Of a DNA stretch of 64,000 bases, positions 1 to 12,811 are shown piece by piece (position 1 is the stretch's first letter; every line of letters starts with the position of its first letter). A program made the position numbers and the translations under genes. Where the stretch lies: positions 2,044,001 to 2,108,000 of the forward strand of contig JAQFVV010006353.1 of assembly GCA_028023455.1 (NCBI GenBank). The letters run 5' to 3'. Origin of the DNA: Epiperipatus broadwayi (taxonomy: Eukaryota; Onychophora; Udeonychophora; Euonychophora; Peripatidae). Under the pieces are notes generated by a model, which worked only from the letters and a program-made list of their open reading frames with translations, was not told the origin of the DNA and did not search any database.

Positions 1-54
1 AGAAATAGTATATAAAACAGTTTAAGATATCACCATGGTAACAAAGAACAAGAT

Positions 55-512
55 TCAGCCACTCAACATCTAAAGAAATTATTAAAAGTTGAAGAACCCA
101 AATTCTATGGTCATTAGCTTTTCAAACGATGATTGCCACTGTAGGATAAGGATCTGTCCAAGTTTAATCCAGTTTCTCTGATCTTTAATCTCTCTTCTTC
201 ACATCATACCAACAAACTTTATTTTTAAAACTATCCATCTTAAGTATAATTATTATCTAAGTCTTTTACAATTTCTTGGGATCCAGTTTATGACTTTAAA
301 TGTCCATTCATTATCATCTCTTCAACCAATATGTCCAGTCCAGTTCTATATTAATTTCTTATTTCTTCCAATGACATCAATGATTCCTGTTTGTTTTCTC
401 ATCCAAGTATTTCATTCTCAATTTCTTCTCGTTATTTCCAACATACATCCAACCATACCTCATTGACTGGTATGAAGTCTCTGAATTGTGTCTGTTAATG
501 ACTGCCACATAA
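55..512 (-). pseudogene. RTE-like LINE 3' end, decayed
   Basis: Read on the minus strand, broken frames give pieces resembling the C-terminal part of RTE-type LINE ORF2: a W-I-P-R-N-C-K block, then a closing segment with W-I-K-L-G-Q. Frames are interrupted by many stops, so no protein can be made. A second copy of the same region lies at 59.07-59.57 kb in the same orientation and aligns by eye over most of its length. Other LINE clades with a similar C-terminus are possible. Confidence 0.5.
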
Positions 513-662
513 AATAAAATTTTTGAAAATAATACCCAGCAATGCAAAAAATGTACTACATATCTAAGCAGAAAACATAAACAAGAACAAAAAATAACAG
601 TCGTTTAAAATTTATAATTAAAAATAATTATGTCTTTTGGCCAATAACAATGTTACATAGTC

Positions 663-758
663 AAGTGTTGGTGGTCGAGTGTTCAGAACAGCTGCCTTAC
701 AAGCAGTTGTCCTGGGTTAGCAGGTTCACTTCCTGGCTGATGTTATGACACATGAAAA
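663..758 (+). mobile_element. tRNA-derived SINE (family D)
   Basis: The segment opens with an A-box-like GGTGGTCGAGTG, has a B-box-like GCAGGTTCACTTCC and ends with ATGTTATGACACATGAAAAA. The same unit recurs near 12.1, 12.8, 34.0, 42.7, 45.4, 46.9 and 58.4 kb. It is about 95-115 bp with an A-rich 3' end, and consists of little beyond the tRNA-like head. The head resembles a class II (Leu/Ser-like) tRNA, but the parent tRNA is not certain. Confidence 0.75.
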
Positions 759-2640
759 ACAAAACAATGTTACCTAATCAAATAAAATAGGCAACATGGG
801 CACCTACTAATTTGGGAATTAAGTTTTTGATCCAGATCATTTGAATAGGGCCACATTCTTAGAAAGAGATGACAATTTTTTTGTAAATAGATCAAAGTTC
901 CCTAAATTGACTCTCGTCAGACCCTACACCCAAGGTAACAAGTAATTATTTACACAATAAATTATATATATTGTGAACTTTACATATTTACAAGATAACA
1001 TAAAATACAATAAAACATAAAATGAATGTTCATTAAATTACTACACTAGGTTCAAATACAATTTAAATCAATTGGTTATTAGCCAATTAATTAATATCAC
1101 AGTTTTTAAACTTAATGGTAAGTGTAATTCAAATAAATATTTCTCTTTTTTTAAAACAACATAGAATCTTAAAAGTTGATCACACACTTCTTCATCTCCA
1201 TTTATAAGGAGTACCCATAAGTTAGTTGATTTGTACATAGGTTCTCTGAGAATCCATGATATTTGGTAGTTAGCATATATATTTAAATCAAATTATCCTC
1301 AGAAGTTAATGAAATTGCATGGTTTTGTTTTAGGGATTATTCCGAAATCGAAATATTTTACTATCATTAATTTATGAATGTCAAGGACAAAGAATGATTG
1401 TTAAAACAAAATAATTGTCTCACGAGTGCTATAACAGATAAGATAGTTTCCTTATCAGCTGTTATTTCTTTAAGTTAACGCACATTGCATCTAATATAAG
1501 TTTGGAGGAAAACTAATAAATTCTTCTTCATTCAGGCACTAGCATACAAAATATTAAGATAGCATTTTATTCCGCACATATATAATATTCGAAGTGTCAA
1601 AATCATGGAAATAAAGTACTATATCCCGAATTTCCATACATATATAACACTCTCATGTGTGTTAAAGTTCATAAAAGCAAAATTTATCCAAAATTAAATA
1701 CAGTAATTTGTTTTGCATTTTCACAACACTACCATGAGTGTTAAAATTATGAGTGTAAAACTTTATTCAAGGCTAATCAGAGTATGTAAACAATAATAAA
1801 TTTCAAATGGACCGACCTTTTCGAGCTGCTATTCCTGTTATTGTGGTCAACAATAATTCCTGTGCATTTCAGTGGTACACCTTGTGAAAGATTATCAGCA
1901 GCTATACCAACATTCAGGAGACTTGAACAGATTAGTTAAGATTTAGCTATACATTTTTGCTGTTAACTTGATAATATTGCAACTTAAATTATTTAAAAAA
2001 AGTTTCAATTTAATTTCCTTCTTTATCTTTATGTTTTCTTCTTTTTTAAAAGAGAATTTTTTGTTATATGTTTAACAATAAAAAAATGTTTTTATTATTA
2101 TTTTATTATACATTTGCTGTCACTACAGCAGTTCTCAAAGAAAAAAAAAAAAAATTTCTCTGGCAGTTCTAATTTTTTCTTAACCAATTAAATTTATTCC
2201 CATTTCCATATCTGTTTTTAAAAAAAAAATGGAAAGAAAAAAAATGTATTTATCTTATTGTATCCTATAAATTAATTTAAAAGAAATTAAATAAATCCTT
2301 CAATTAAACCAAAATAATCTTTAGGATTATTCAAAGAGAAAAACAAATAATAATTATTTGTTTATTTTTATTTATCTCACTATACTTGATGTAATATAAT
2401 GTTGGTCTACACTTTTAGGTTAAGCATAGTTTATGTGACTTAGTGTTTGGAAACAGAGCAAAATTAATATATGAAGAAAAAAATTATATAATAAGTAAGG
2501 CAAAGAAAAGAAATAGAATTACATAATTTCAACATTCAATTAATTTGGATACAAGTGTCAAGTCATCTGGAAGAAGATAGACAAATTTTAGTTAGTTCTA
2601 CCAAGCTATTTATATTTTGTACCAAAATATGAGGTTACAA
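759..2640. other. AT-rich non-coding DNA
   Basis: No convincing exon, RNA gene or known repeat was recognised. It contains homopolymer A and T runs around 2.14 and 2.22 kb and short imperfect AT tracts. Confidence 0.5.
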
Positions 2641-2644
2641 TATA

Positions 2645-2770
2645 TTGTTAAAAGGAGGTTGCCTTAACAACAGTTTGAGATTGTTAATTAAAATCTATAT
2701 TGGGATTATCCCTAAGTGTTGACTGGTTTTTAATGGTTATATATATAACATAGTACATTTGTAGGCAAAC
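2645..2770 (+). repeat. Dispersed repeat E (TTGCCTTGACAAC family)
   Basis: It contains GGTTGCCTTAACAACAG followed by a TTGAGATTGTT block and TGTTGACTGGTTTTTAA. The same ordered blocks recur near 23.64 kb, 39.95 kb and, inverted, 35.51-35.61 kb. Single TTGCCTTGACAA-type motifs also occur near 3.06, 3.11, 8.21 and 8.32 kb. No ORF. Possibly a MITE or foldback family. Confidence 0.5.
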
Positions 2771-3056
2771 AATGATTTTAATTTGCTTATAATTTTAATT
2801 CGTTTTAACTTCCTTTGCTTTGTAATTTAGTGATTGACAGAACTGCTAAAAATGTAGAAAGTAGTAATAAATCAATTAAAAAGAAATTCACAGATAGTGC
2901 TTAACAAGTTTAAAAACGATCATGCATATAGATGTACAAAGATAATCAAATCTATTTATTTTTCAACGTATTATATATATATATATTAAACCATAAGTGT
3001 CAAAACTTATCGGTTATCATTTGCAAATCACATACTGTAGCCATCATCCTTAAATA

Positions 3057-3135
3057 AATCAGTTATCAAGGCAACAGGTAGAGAGTAAATAATAATTATT
3101 ACCTAATTGCAGTGTTGCCTTGACAAGAAATTGAT
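3057..3135. repeat. Small inverted repeat with TTGCCTTG arms
   Basis: The left arm, ending TTATCAAGGCAACA, is matched on the opposite strand by TGTTGCCTTGACAA, leaving a short AT-rich loop. It is probably a minimal foldback copy of dispersed repeat E. Confidence 0.5.
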
Positions 3136-3633
3136 GGGTGATTTATATATATACACTTATAAATGAGATGGCTTTATAATAAGTATTTGATATGTAAATA
3201 TTTTACATATACTTTAATGTTATGCATTTTGCAATTATATGTGTGTATATAACATATTCACCACCATTCCCATCATAGGAGTTGGAATCCAAAATGAGCA
3301 TTTGTCAGGTTTCAAGAAAATTAAAAATTTCAATTTTAAGTGGATAATTCATAGTTAGCTTAGCCATCTAATAGTAATCAGTAAATGGGTATCCAGATAT
3401 TTCAGTTAAAAAACAATGCAAGAATAGAAAAATGTGCAAACCTGAAATTGGAAGTCTGGTGAGTAATGTCTTCTTTATTGGTTTTCTTTGAGGAGGGTTA
3501 TTTTATCTTTTTATCTGCTGATATTTGTATTGATTATCTTGAAAAGTAAAACTACATTTGTTTATGAGTTATGAGTATATATACTTAAACAATGCAAAAT
3601 TGAACAAGAATACCCTATGTATTAATTTTCAGC

Positions 3634-3900
3634 TATGATGTAATAAAACAAAGTACCAATTAAAATTCAGTTTTGCAAGCTGAAACTATATTATCTAGCA
3701 AGTATAGTTTTCATCTGATGTACTCAAACTAAAAGTAAATTTTACTTTTAGCTGGTATCCAAGATTTTACAAAAATCGTAAAGCAGACATTTATATTTAT
3801 CTTTATAAAGTTTGAAAGCATGATAATATTCTACATATATTCACAAGTAGTATAAGCTTTCTGCAAACAGGTGAAGATTATAAACAAAAGGTTTTCATAT
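3634..3900 (+). repeat. Duplicated segment I, copy 1
   Basis: Blocks such as ATGATGTAATAAA, TACTCAAACTAAA, TTTACAAAAATCGTAAA and TTTGAAAGCAT appear in the same order in 5725-6065. The second copy has an extra stretch inside. The copies are diverged, so the duplication is old. No coding potential seen. Confidence 0.5.

Positions 3901-3904
<4 letters not shown>

Positions 3905-3978
<74 letters not shown>
3905..3978. repeat. (AT)n microsatellite
   Basis: Nearly pure AT dinucleotide run broken by one G. Slippage-prone, so its length in the assembly may be unreliable. Confidence 0.95.
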
Positions 3979-3979
<1 letters not shown>

Positions 3980-4359
3980 CTTATTATCAGCTGCCTGACA
4001 ATAAAGACAATGATGGTGTTGCTATGCTTTACTTTGCTTTTTAATCACTCTCACATGGATATTTTCAGCAGTATTTTGCTGGTTTTATATTCATTTAATG
4101 GTAAAAGCCTGAATTAAAATAAATATTGATTATTAGTTCCAAACAAGTCTGAAGATGTCAGTAGTTCAAAGAATAGGCCACATAGAAAAACTACAAAAGA
4201 ACCAACAAAAGTCTAGATGGTCACTGATTGGTAGATTTCTTGATCTTGAATATTTAAACAAACTTGTAATCTGCCTTCAATTGCTGTTAATAATGAGCAA
4301 AAAACTATTATTTCTGCAAATTTGTTTAAATATACGATTATTTTATAAGATATTTCTAT

Positions 4360-5170
4360 ATTGTGGAAATAACTTTTCTTCAAACATGTACTAGAAATGA
4401 TACACACTCTCCTGCCAATAATTGTTTTAAAACCTATGATTAATGTTTTTCTTTAAATAAACTAACAATTACTGACTATGTGTGACATATAGTATTTGTA
4501 CTTATTATTAGCCTGATTATTAAATCAGCATATTACTTATACAAATTCAACTTATATATATCACATGGAAGATTCATTGTCACAGGTAGTTAAAAATGAG
4601 AAATTTTCTCTTCCCTGTGATATATAAACTGAATTTGTACAAGTAATATGCTGATTTCATATATATATATTGCTTCTAGTAACTCCTTTCATATACACTT
4701 TAATGCAAAAATTTTTTTTAATAAAACTTCTTTATTTTCCTGACAGTTTCAACTCCAGCAGTCTTCATCAGAGCTTTTCAAATTTCCTCTATCTTTTAAA
4801 TAAAAAAATAAAGAAGCTCCTATGAAGACTGCTGAACAATTGAAAGTGTCAGAAAAATACAGAAGTTTTATTACAATTTTTTTTGCATTAAAGTGTATAT
4901 GAGAGAAGTTATTATAAGCAATATATAAATATATGAAGAAATGCAAAGAAAGTAAAAGAGAAGAATAAGAGAATATGCTGATTTATTAATCAGACTACTA
5001 ATAAGTTCAAACCCTAATTCAGGCATGATCAGTAATTGTTAGTTTATTTAAAAAATAAACGTTAACTGCAAGTAAATCACCTATGGTTTTAAAACAATTA
5101 TAGATGAGAGACAGGCAGAGTATGTGTCAATTCTAGTGCATGTGCAAAGAATAGTCTTTTTTCCATAACA
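4360..5170. repeat. 0.8 kb imperfect palindrome (foldback element)
   Basis: The left half (about 4360-4775) reappears reverse-complemented in the right half (about 4822-5170). Paired blocks include AAAACCTATGATTAATG with the CACCTATGGTTTTAAAAC side, AAATCAGCATATTAC with ATATGCTGATTTATTAATC, and ATACACTTTAATGCAAAAA with TTTGCATTAAAGTGTATATG. A secondary hairpin of about 45 bp arms (4524-4660) interrupts the left arm. The inner arms carry hammerhead-like cores (separate entry). No intact ORF. Probably a foldback DNA element or a head-to-head pair of one repeat. Confidence 0.75.
4740..4776 (-). ncRNA. Hammerhead-like core in palindrome arm (family H)
   Basis: On the minus strand the order is CTGATGA, an internal segment, then GAAACTGTC. 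A related copy lies in the other arm near 4826-4868, and another near 24.24-24.30 kb (minus), where GACTG and CAGTC could form stem II. The spacer after GAAA would leave a one-base stem III loop, and stem I does not extend beyond two pairs, so a working ribozyme is doubtful. It may instead be a 3' stem-loop typical of Penelope-like or LINE tails. Confidence 0.35.
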
Positions 5171-8100
5171 TTACAGCTGCTATGTTATTAATCATGACAA
5201 AAATTTTGTAAAGTAATTTACATTCATGTTTACATCGTTTAGATTTATGAAGATAGGAAATTTAAGACAATGATAAAAAAGAAAACTATAATTGTTATAT
5301 TCTATTAAACTATGAAGTGCAGAATTTTTGTGATATTTTAAAAATTGTAAATGCAATTTTAAATTTTAGAACAGAATTTCATAGCTTTATGATGACGATG
5401 ATAATCAGTCTAGCTTTAAAAAATCAAATTTATTAAATAAAGATTTTGTGAACTTCCTTTTTCCAATAATGATTTTATAATCAGCCAATAAGGAAAAAAA
5501 AGCAATTGTTCTCATTACATATTTGGTTGTATGCCACTATAATTTTTTTCTATATTTGGAAAAATTAAATATAATTTCTTGGGCTGTTTTTCATTTGTAA
5601 ACTTACATTTCTAATAAACCAAGAACAATTTATTGATTCATAATATTGAATAAAGGTTTTAATACTATTAAATTAAACTGCCACTAAGGGAAGAATGAAG
5701 AAATGAAATGCAGAAGGGATCTTAATTATGATGTAATAAAGTAAAATACCCATCAAAATAGACCTTGCAAAATCAGATCTGGTTTCATTATCTGAAAGTG
5801 TTAGCTATAATTAGCAAAATTAATAACATATAGAATAAACCTTTACTTCGTTAACATTAAAAACATTTAAGCAAACTAAATGCATTTAATAATTGTATCT
5901 TTGTCTGAAATACTCAAGCTAAACATGAATTCATAGAGTTTTATAAAAATCATAAATCAATAATACTTACTTCAGTGAATTTTGAAAGCATTGATAACTT
6001 TTTAAATAGATTCACAATTTTATTAATTTTCCCACAAACAGTTGTAAGTTAAAAGTGAAAGGTTAATGCCATGTCTATTTTTACAATTAATTTTTTAAGC
6101 TAAAGTAACAATTATAAACAAGCATTTCAAGCTAAAATAATGTCATCTAGTAATTAATTTTTATCCCAAATACAGACAGGTTTAGTAATTCAATTATAAC
6201 ACTTGATAACTGTTAATGTTTGTCATACATTGCCTTATTCTTAACAAAAGTTATCTAACAAACTCATATTTAGAGATAGATATCTATTTTTGTTAAAATT
6301 GTTAATATTTGCAAAAAATTTTGGGTGTTAATAAAACATGAAATATATAACATATATACATGCAAAGAAAGAAAAACAAACTTTTTAATATAGCTTTCAA
6401 GTTATAACTATTAAAGTTTTATTTATTTATTTTTAAAAATCATAAATAACTTATATTGATTTATAATATTGTTAAAACATTTTACCATTTCATTTTAGTT
6501 TTTCTAAAACAGATAATTTATAACATTGTATTGAAATAAATATTTGTTTATATAAATGAGATAATTTAATAATTTTTTTTTAAAATTTAATTTGTTAAAA
6601 AATTAGTGATATAAATTTTTATTTAGTTTACACATTCATATATAATACTTTAAATTATAATAGAAGTTATTTATTGTTTACAATTCTTTCTCTAAAATTA
6701 AGACTATCTATTCTATATATATATAATGATAAGCAAAATAGAAGTAGTACCAAATAATGTAGATTGTTTACAAATCCCAGATATAAGTTATTACTACGCA
6801 ACTAAAATGGTTATCTTTATATAAAAAAGAACAAACTGTTGTTAAAAATCTGGTGAAAAATAGTATCTATAGTAAAGAATACAATATTCTGAAAAAGTAT
6901 TAATACTTATTTATTTAACAATAAACCTGGTCTTGTGCAATTAAATATATGTTAAAGGAAAAAAGTTGCATTTTATGATTATTTAACACACAGGGAAAGT
7001 AAAACTTGAATTTTTCCTCATAGACAAACAATACTTTATTATGACCATTTTTGACAACTCTTTTATAAAATTAAAAAAAAAAAAGAATTCAAAATTAAGT
7101 GTGCATAAAATAAAGCTTTTAAGCAGAGACACAGCATCTCTAGTAAAAATATATTAATAATTATTTATTTAACAATAAATATCCTCTGATCTAATTAATA
7201 AAAGAATGAAATGTAGTGCGTGCGTGTTACATTATTTTAAATAAAAAAAAATGAATAAAATTACAATCAGCATTGTTTTTGTCTTTGGAAAAAAAGAACG
7301 GAATTTAGTCAGTGTCAAAGGTAAAAGCAGTGAAGCACTTACTTTAGCTATAAAATAGGAGAATCATTTACTTCACTGCCATCTAGTGTACACTAATATC
7401 TTTCAATAGTAATTTTACTAAACTGAATATAGGTTAATATCTAGTAGATAGTAGACAAAATGTGACAGAGTAATCTTTGATATGAATATATTGAGTAAAT
7501 ATATAAGAATACAAAATTTAAAATAGAAAAGCATTTGTTATATTGTTCTAGAGAAAAAGAGACCCATTTTATAGCCTTATCCTGTCTCATGTTGGATTAT
7601 ATAATTTGATGGAGACCAATTTTTGATCATGATTTCTTATTGACTTAAGCTTATTATTGATTGTGTTTGGGAATGTGTGGTATTGGGCATACATAAATTC
7701 ACAGGTAGTGCTTAGAAGGTAATTAAATAAGTATTAAGATGAACTGAATATCAAATAATGATTCGTGTGAACAGTTAACTGTGAAGAAAAATAGACTAAG
7801 AAAGCCAATTTTTGATAAAAACCATTATACAAAAGCTCTTCGAAGAAGAACAATGAATGAAATACTAACAACCATCTACATTAACAAAATATGTGGGTGG
7901 AGAGGATTTTAATGGAATATCATTCCAGATTTATATTCTGGCAACAAATGCTGTACATTGGATACCAGCCTGAAAGAAAAATTTCCATGATGCTCAAAAA
8001 TTTCTTAACTACCTCGAAAAATTTCAAATTCTACCCTAATGATACCATTTGTGGATGTTATACCAACAACTAGTTCTTTTAATGTTAAAAAAAACTTATA

Positions 8101-10260
8101 TTATTCAAATGATAAATTCTGTTAATTTTCTTAAGGGCTTAAAAAAATTCATAATATAAAAATAGCTGAAGCTTAATAAACTAGTAGAATATCAATAATT
8201 CGTTGTCAAGGCAACCTTGGTAGATAAAAATGCACCAAAGCTTTTATTTTAGTCTAAATTTGATGAGTCAAAATATATGATTGAAATATCAAAATAGTCA
8301 AAGATTAATATCAACAAGCTGTTACCAAGGCAACTTCAATGGATAAATAATAAATAGAAAAATGCTATAAAAATGATTTTATTTAATTTGAGGAATAATG
8401 CACAAAAAACAACAAAAAATGTTTTTTTCTTCAACCATAATTTGAATTAGTATATTTAACCAGAAATAAAAATGGGGGAAAGCAATCCATAAATTAATTA
8501 ATTTAATCATTAATTTTAAAAATAGTGACTGAATTAATTAGTTTATGGACACTTTTCTCTACTTTTAGTTGAAGTTAAATATAATGAACCAAATTGAAAT
8601 TGAAGAAAAAAATTAATGCTTTTGTTGTTAGTGTATTTCTCTTTAAATTAAAATACAAATTAAGAAGCGTGTGAAGCTTGATAGAGCAGCTATAATGATT
8701 CAACCAATTATTATTCGCTAAGCGCTTCCGAGGCGATTTGCCTCATATTCATAGCGGTAATGCGAGATGCGAAATGAGGAAATTAAGTAAAAGTATTTTT
8801 TTTATATATTATTTTTTAGTTACTGGATATTTCACAATGGACTTTTTGTAACTATTATTAGTCAAATTTATGAACTAAAAACGTAAAGAAACTGGCCATA
8901 TTTTTAGTTTTTGAAACAAAATTCATGCACATTGAAAATCATTTATAAGAACTATTTAGTTTTTAAAGGCAACATTAAAAAAAAAATCCAAGCTTTCACT
9001 AAAAGATAAAAAAAAATTAAAATTTTATCCTTTATTTATTTTACTACCAATTTCAATTATCTGTAAATGCTTTCTAGTAAATAGTCAGTAAAAGTATATA
9101 TTTTAAAAAATATATACTGCCATCTCATGCACCTTGCTGATAATTTATAGAACTTATGGCTACCTTGGCAAAATTAAAAAGCTTAATAAAGTCAGTGGGG
9201 ATTTATCTTCTGGTTAGAATCTGTATAAATTTGTTTAAAATATTTTTTGGTAGTGTTTCCGACCATGTAATGTGTCTGCCTGGCAGCGATGTTGGTTGCA
9301 AAAGCACAGAAATATGCCATTTACGTGGCCCAACTTACAGCCTCTAAAACAGTTCTGTTCATATTAGCCATTAGGTGTACATGCTGTGCTTCGTGTCACT
9401 ATGGAAATAGCATACAATTTGTATATTGTTACCATAGTATGTGAGGGTGTATGGAATTCAACAGGCCATTAGTGTTTTTATGTGCATTCAAATTAAGTAT
9501 CTTGCACATTACCTGATGTCCTATTACATACTAATAATTGTAAGTCCATCACCTTTTTCCCTTAACATATTTGAAGTTAAAAATAATTGCAAAAGTGTAC
9601 ATCATTGAAGCATTTCTTATAAGTCACGTGAAAAGGCACGTTTGCGGGAGAACAGCTAAGAGAGTAATGCAATAGCTGCCATTGTACGTTATTTTGGAAA
9701 TGATATGTTTTCTCAGACTATAGCATATATTTGCTGGTCCTTCAGACTGGAAAAACCATTGAAGCCCCTTCCCTCCACATACTCCAGTGCTATGCGCTGA
9801 CAGCTTAATTTTTTTAAATTTTGTCAAAAAATGACACATTTTCAAACTCTTTGTTTTATATATTTTTAAAATGTTAAATACCATCCTAATCCCATCATAA
9901 ATTTTGTAAAAATAACTTTAAAAATTGGCAGAGATCAGAAAGCAAAAAATTATCAACCCGGTAATGTTACATTTCATTATTTTTGCAAGCAACAGCGCCA
10001 TCAGGCAGACGCTATTTTTTAATAATTAAAATGTAAAAAAAAATCCATATGCTAAATAAATAAATAATATATTTCTAACAATATTCAACTGCTTTGTTTG
10101 TTTGTAAATAATTTAGTCAAAAATCTATCAATTTAAAAAAAAAAGAATTTGTAAGAGAACTAAATAATATTTATGTGAGTTACATAATGTAAACAAGAAT
10201 TTACATATTTTATTAGTTAAGTAAAACACTTCAGATAAGTTTAAGTGTTGTTTCATTAGT
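5171..10260. other. AT-rich non-coding DNA with unassigned patches
   Basis: No gene recognised. It includes segment I copy 2 (5725-6065), two TTGTCAAGG/TTACCAAGG repeat-E motifs (near 8.21 and 8.32 kb), a small CG-containing patch at 8700-8770 with a GAGGC-GATTT-GCCTC hairpin, and a slightly less AT-rich stretch at 9.23-9.80 kb. Short open frames occur but have biased, low-complexity composition and no recognisable domains. Confidence 0.5.
5725..6065 (+). repeat. Duplicated segment I, copy 2
   Basis: Diverged second copy of 3634-3900, in the same orientation and with an internal insertion rich in AT. It ends with the AAACAG..GTGAA block seen in copy 1. Confidence 0.45.
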
Positions 10261-10264
10261 AAAA

Positions 10265-11330
10265 CAATATCTGTTTAATATTTTAAATACAAGTATGTTT
10301 GGTATAGCTTTAGCCATCCACTCTATCTTATACAACCAATACACATGGCCACACACATGTAAAAAATATAAATGATCTCCAATATATGTATTTCATGCAG
10401 AATCAGCCTCATCAGTTGGTCGATTATTATCTCCCATACATATATATGATCAATGCTCAGTTTATATTAATATAGCAAATTTTCACACTGTAATGGATAG
10501 GTTTCAATCTTCCTCATCCTCCAACTTTTCAGCCATCCATATCATTGAAAATCTGATGAAGGAATGCCCAAATCCCTTGTTAATGCCAATATTATTGTTA
10601 TTTCCACGTTGACTGTAACTACTTTGACCCCTCATGTATAGGACCTTGTCCATTTAAATACACAGAACAGAGATGGGAATGATAGAGGCCGAATTTGTAA
10701 TATTTTAAATACAAGCATGTTTTGTATATCTGGAGTGTAGATGTGATATAGAGGATTTGAACATATACTTTCAAGCTCTCTTTCGCCATATACTCTATCT
10801 CATACAACCAATACACATGATCACATGTGAAAAAGATAAATGATCTCCAATATAATATTTTGTGTTGAATCAAATCTCATCAGTTGGTTCAGATCACCAT
10901 CTCCCACACATATGTACAATCAGTGCTCAGTTTATATTAAGATAGCAAATAGTCAAACTTTAATGGACAAGCTTCAATCTTCTCCACCCTCCAACTCTAA
11001 AGCCATCCATATCATTGAAAAATCCAAGAAATGAAATGACCAATGCCCTTGTTAATGCCAATATTATTGTCATACCCATGTTAACTTTAAGTCACTTTGA
11101 CCCCTCCCATATAGGACTTTAATATGTCCATTTAAATACACAGAACAGGGATGAGCAGGATACAGGCTGAATTTGTAATATTTTAAATACAAGTATGTTT
11201 TGTAAACCTGGAGTCAAAGATGTGATATTTGGGATTTGAACACAGACTTTCAAGATCCCTTTGGACATTTACTCTGTCTCATACAACTGATACACATGAC
11301 CACACATGTGAAAAAGAGAAACGATCTCCA
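10265..11330 (-). mobile_element. Hammerhead retrozyme family B, tandem array
   Basis: Head-to-tail units read on the minus strand. Equivalent ribozyme cleavage points fall near 10382/10383, 10850/10851 and 11331, giving monomers of about 468 and 480 nt. Each unit has, in sense order: ribozyme, a tRNA-like stretch containing a GTTCAAATCC-type B box, AAATATTACA-type tract, the GGGGTCAAAGTGACTT block, and a TATAAACTGAGCATTGAT block just before the next ribozyme. The cores here are partly decayed. An inverted fragment follows directly at 11331. Confidence 0.8.
10374..10432 (-). ncRNA. Hammerhead ribozyme, family B (weak stem II)
   Basis: The core CTGATGA is complement of 10409-10415 and GAAA is complement of 10391-10394. 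Stem I segment TTGG/CCAA is present and the AUA cleavage triplet is kept. Stem II is poorly paired (GGCUG..CUGCAU), so activity is uncertain. The next unit's core near 10850-10895 has CAAA in place of GAAA and should be dead. Confidence 0.55.
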
Positions 11331-11495
11331 GGATACATACCAACTGGTGAATAATGGTTCAGCACAAAATATGTGTATTGGAGATCATTGATCTGTGTGT
11401 AATCATGTCTATTACTTGTATAAGATAGAGTGGATAGCCAAAGGGAATTTGAAAGTCTGTGTTCAAATCCCCTATATATAATATCCATTTAAATT
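11331..11495 (+). mobile_element. Inverted family B fragment
   Basis: The minus-strand array stops inside a ribozyme and is followed by a plus-strand copy starting ACCAACTGGTGAATAATGG. It runs through GTATTGGAGATCATT to the B box (GTGTTCAAATCCCC). The core is damaged (CTGGTGA, CAAA). Together with the preceding unit this makes a head-to-head junction at the ribozyme, an arrangement also seen in family A. Confidence 0.7.
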
Positions 11496-12130
11496 ATAAA
11501 GCAATAAATATTTAGAGATCAAGTAAGCCGATTAAAAGTAAAAAAAAAAATTCTTGTTCCAGAAATAGAAAATATCATTAAAAGTAATTAGATTGATAAT
11601 CTGAACTAGAAAATTTCCATAGTATGTGAAGGTGATTAAAAGATTATAGCAGTGCTACGGGGAATGACCCGAAGCAGGATAAAAGCACAATTTAAGGGGG
11701 AAAGATATATGCACCCATACTCACATTTTGGGAGCTACATCATATTATAAACTGAAAATAATTGCAAGGCTGAAGTTTGAGTATACAAGAGGACAATGGA
11801 GTATATGGTGAATTTCCACCATTGAAGGTTCCAAAGTAGATCTAGGGACTTCTCTAAGCTACATTGGCCTTATTGTGATTTTGTAAACTCCTATGGCCGC
11901 ATATATGTTATTTTCCATATTATTTTTTATTATTGTTATCTTGCTAGACAAATAAACATCTGTTATTAGTTAGTCAAATTGTTATATAATGATGCCCATT
12001 ACTATGATTGTAATACTCATGGTGCTAGTACCCATCACTTAATAATAAAGACCAAGCAATTTAGTGAATTATGGGAAAAAATTATTATAAATAAAGAATT
12101 TTATATTATAAAAGTCAAATCATTATATTT
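11496..12130. other. Unassigned non-coding DNA
   Basis: Nothing recognisable. It contains a modestly GC-richer patch near 11.65-11.85 kb without an open frame of note. Confidence 0.4.
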
Positions 12131-12132
12131 CA

Positions 12133-12238
12133 GTTTTTTCCCATATGTCATAGCATCGGCCGGGAGGCGAATCCGCAACAACCGTCTGCAAACAACTGCA
12201 AGGCGGCTACGCTGACCTCTCGGTTAACAACGCTCGAC
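12133..12238 (-). mobile_element. tRNA-derived SINE (family D)
   Basis: Minus-strand tRNA-like head with A box region TTAACCGAGAGGTCAGC, B box GCGGATTCGCCTCCC and tail TGCTATGACATATG followed by the A-rich end (T-rich on plus). The CG-rich head is very unlike the surrounding AT-rich DNA. Target duplication is not clear. Confidence 0.8.
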
Positions 12239-12811
12239 TTTCATCATAAGCTAGAAACTGAGCATGCATTTTGCCTAGATGATGTTAGCATCATATTTGA
12301 AGAAAGAAAAGATATTGAACGGAAAATAAAGAATGCTAGGATTATTAAGAATTCAAAGTACAAAATAAACTAATTCTGTAACATATATATTAGCAAATTT
12401 TTAAATATTAATTTACGCCATATATAAACTAAAATTTGAATATTAGATTTCTTTATCAAATATAAAACTCTTAATAGTGGCATGAAAATGCTGAAAGAGT
12501 AAGCTTTTTCGAATAGTGAATATCACAATGAGGGAAAAAGAGAGGCGATTTCCTGCAATGGGAATATCATAACCAGGATAGAGGGAACTATTTGTGTGGT
12601 TCACTTCCCAAACCAGAGGAAATATTCAAGGAAAATTTTAACAATAATTACAATAAGCAGTTTTAAAAGTATTTGCCACCAAGATAAATATCCTACAGGT
12701 GCACTCTCACCTGTTTCTCCTACTATTCTAAACGTAAGCAACCCATTATATAAAATGAGTAACAGCTTATTTCAATAAACAAAATGGTATCACAAAACGG
12801 ATTTAAACTTC

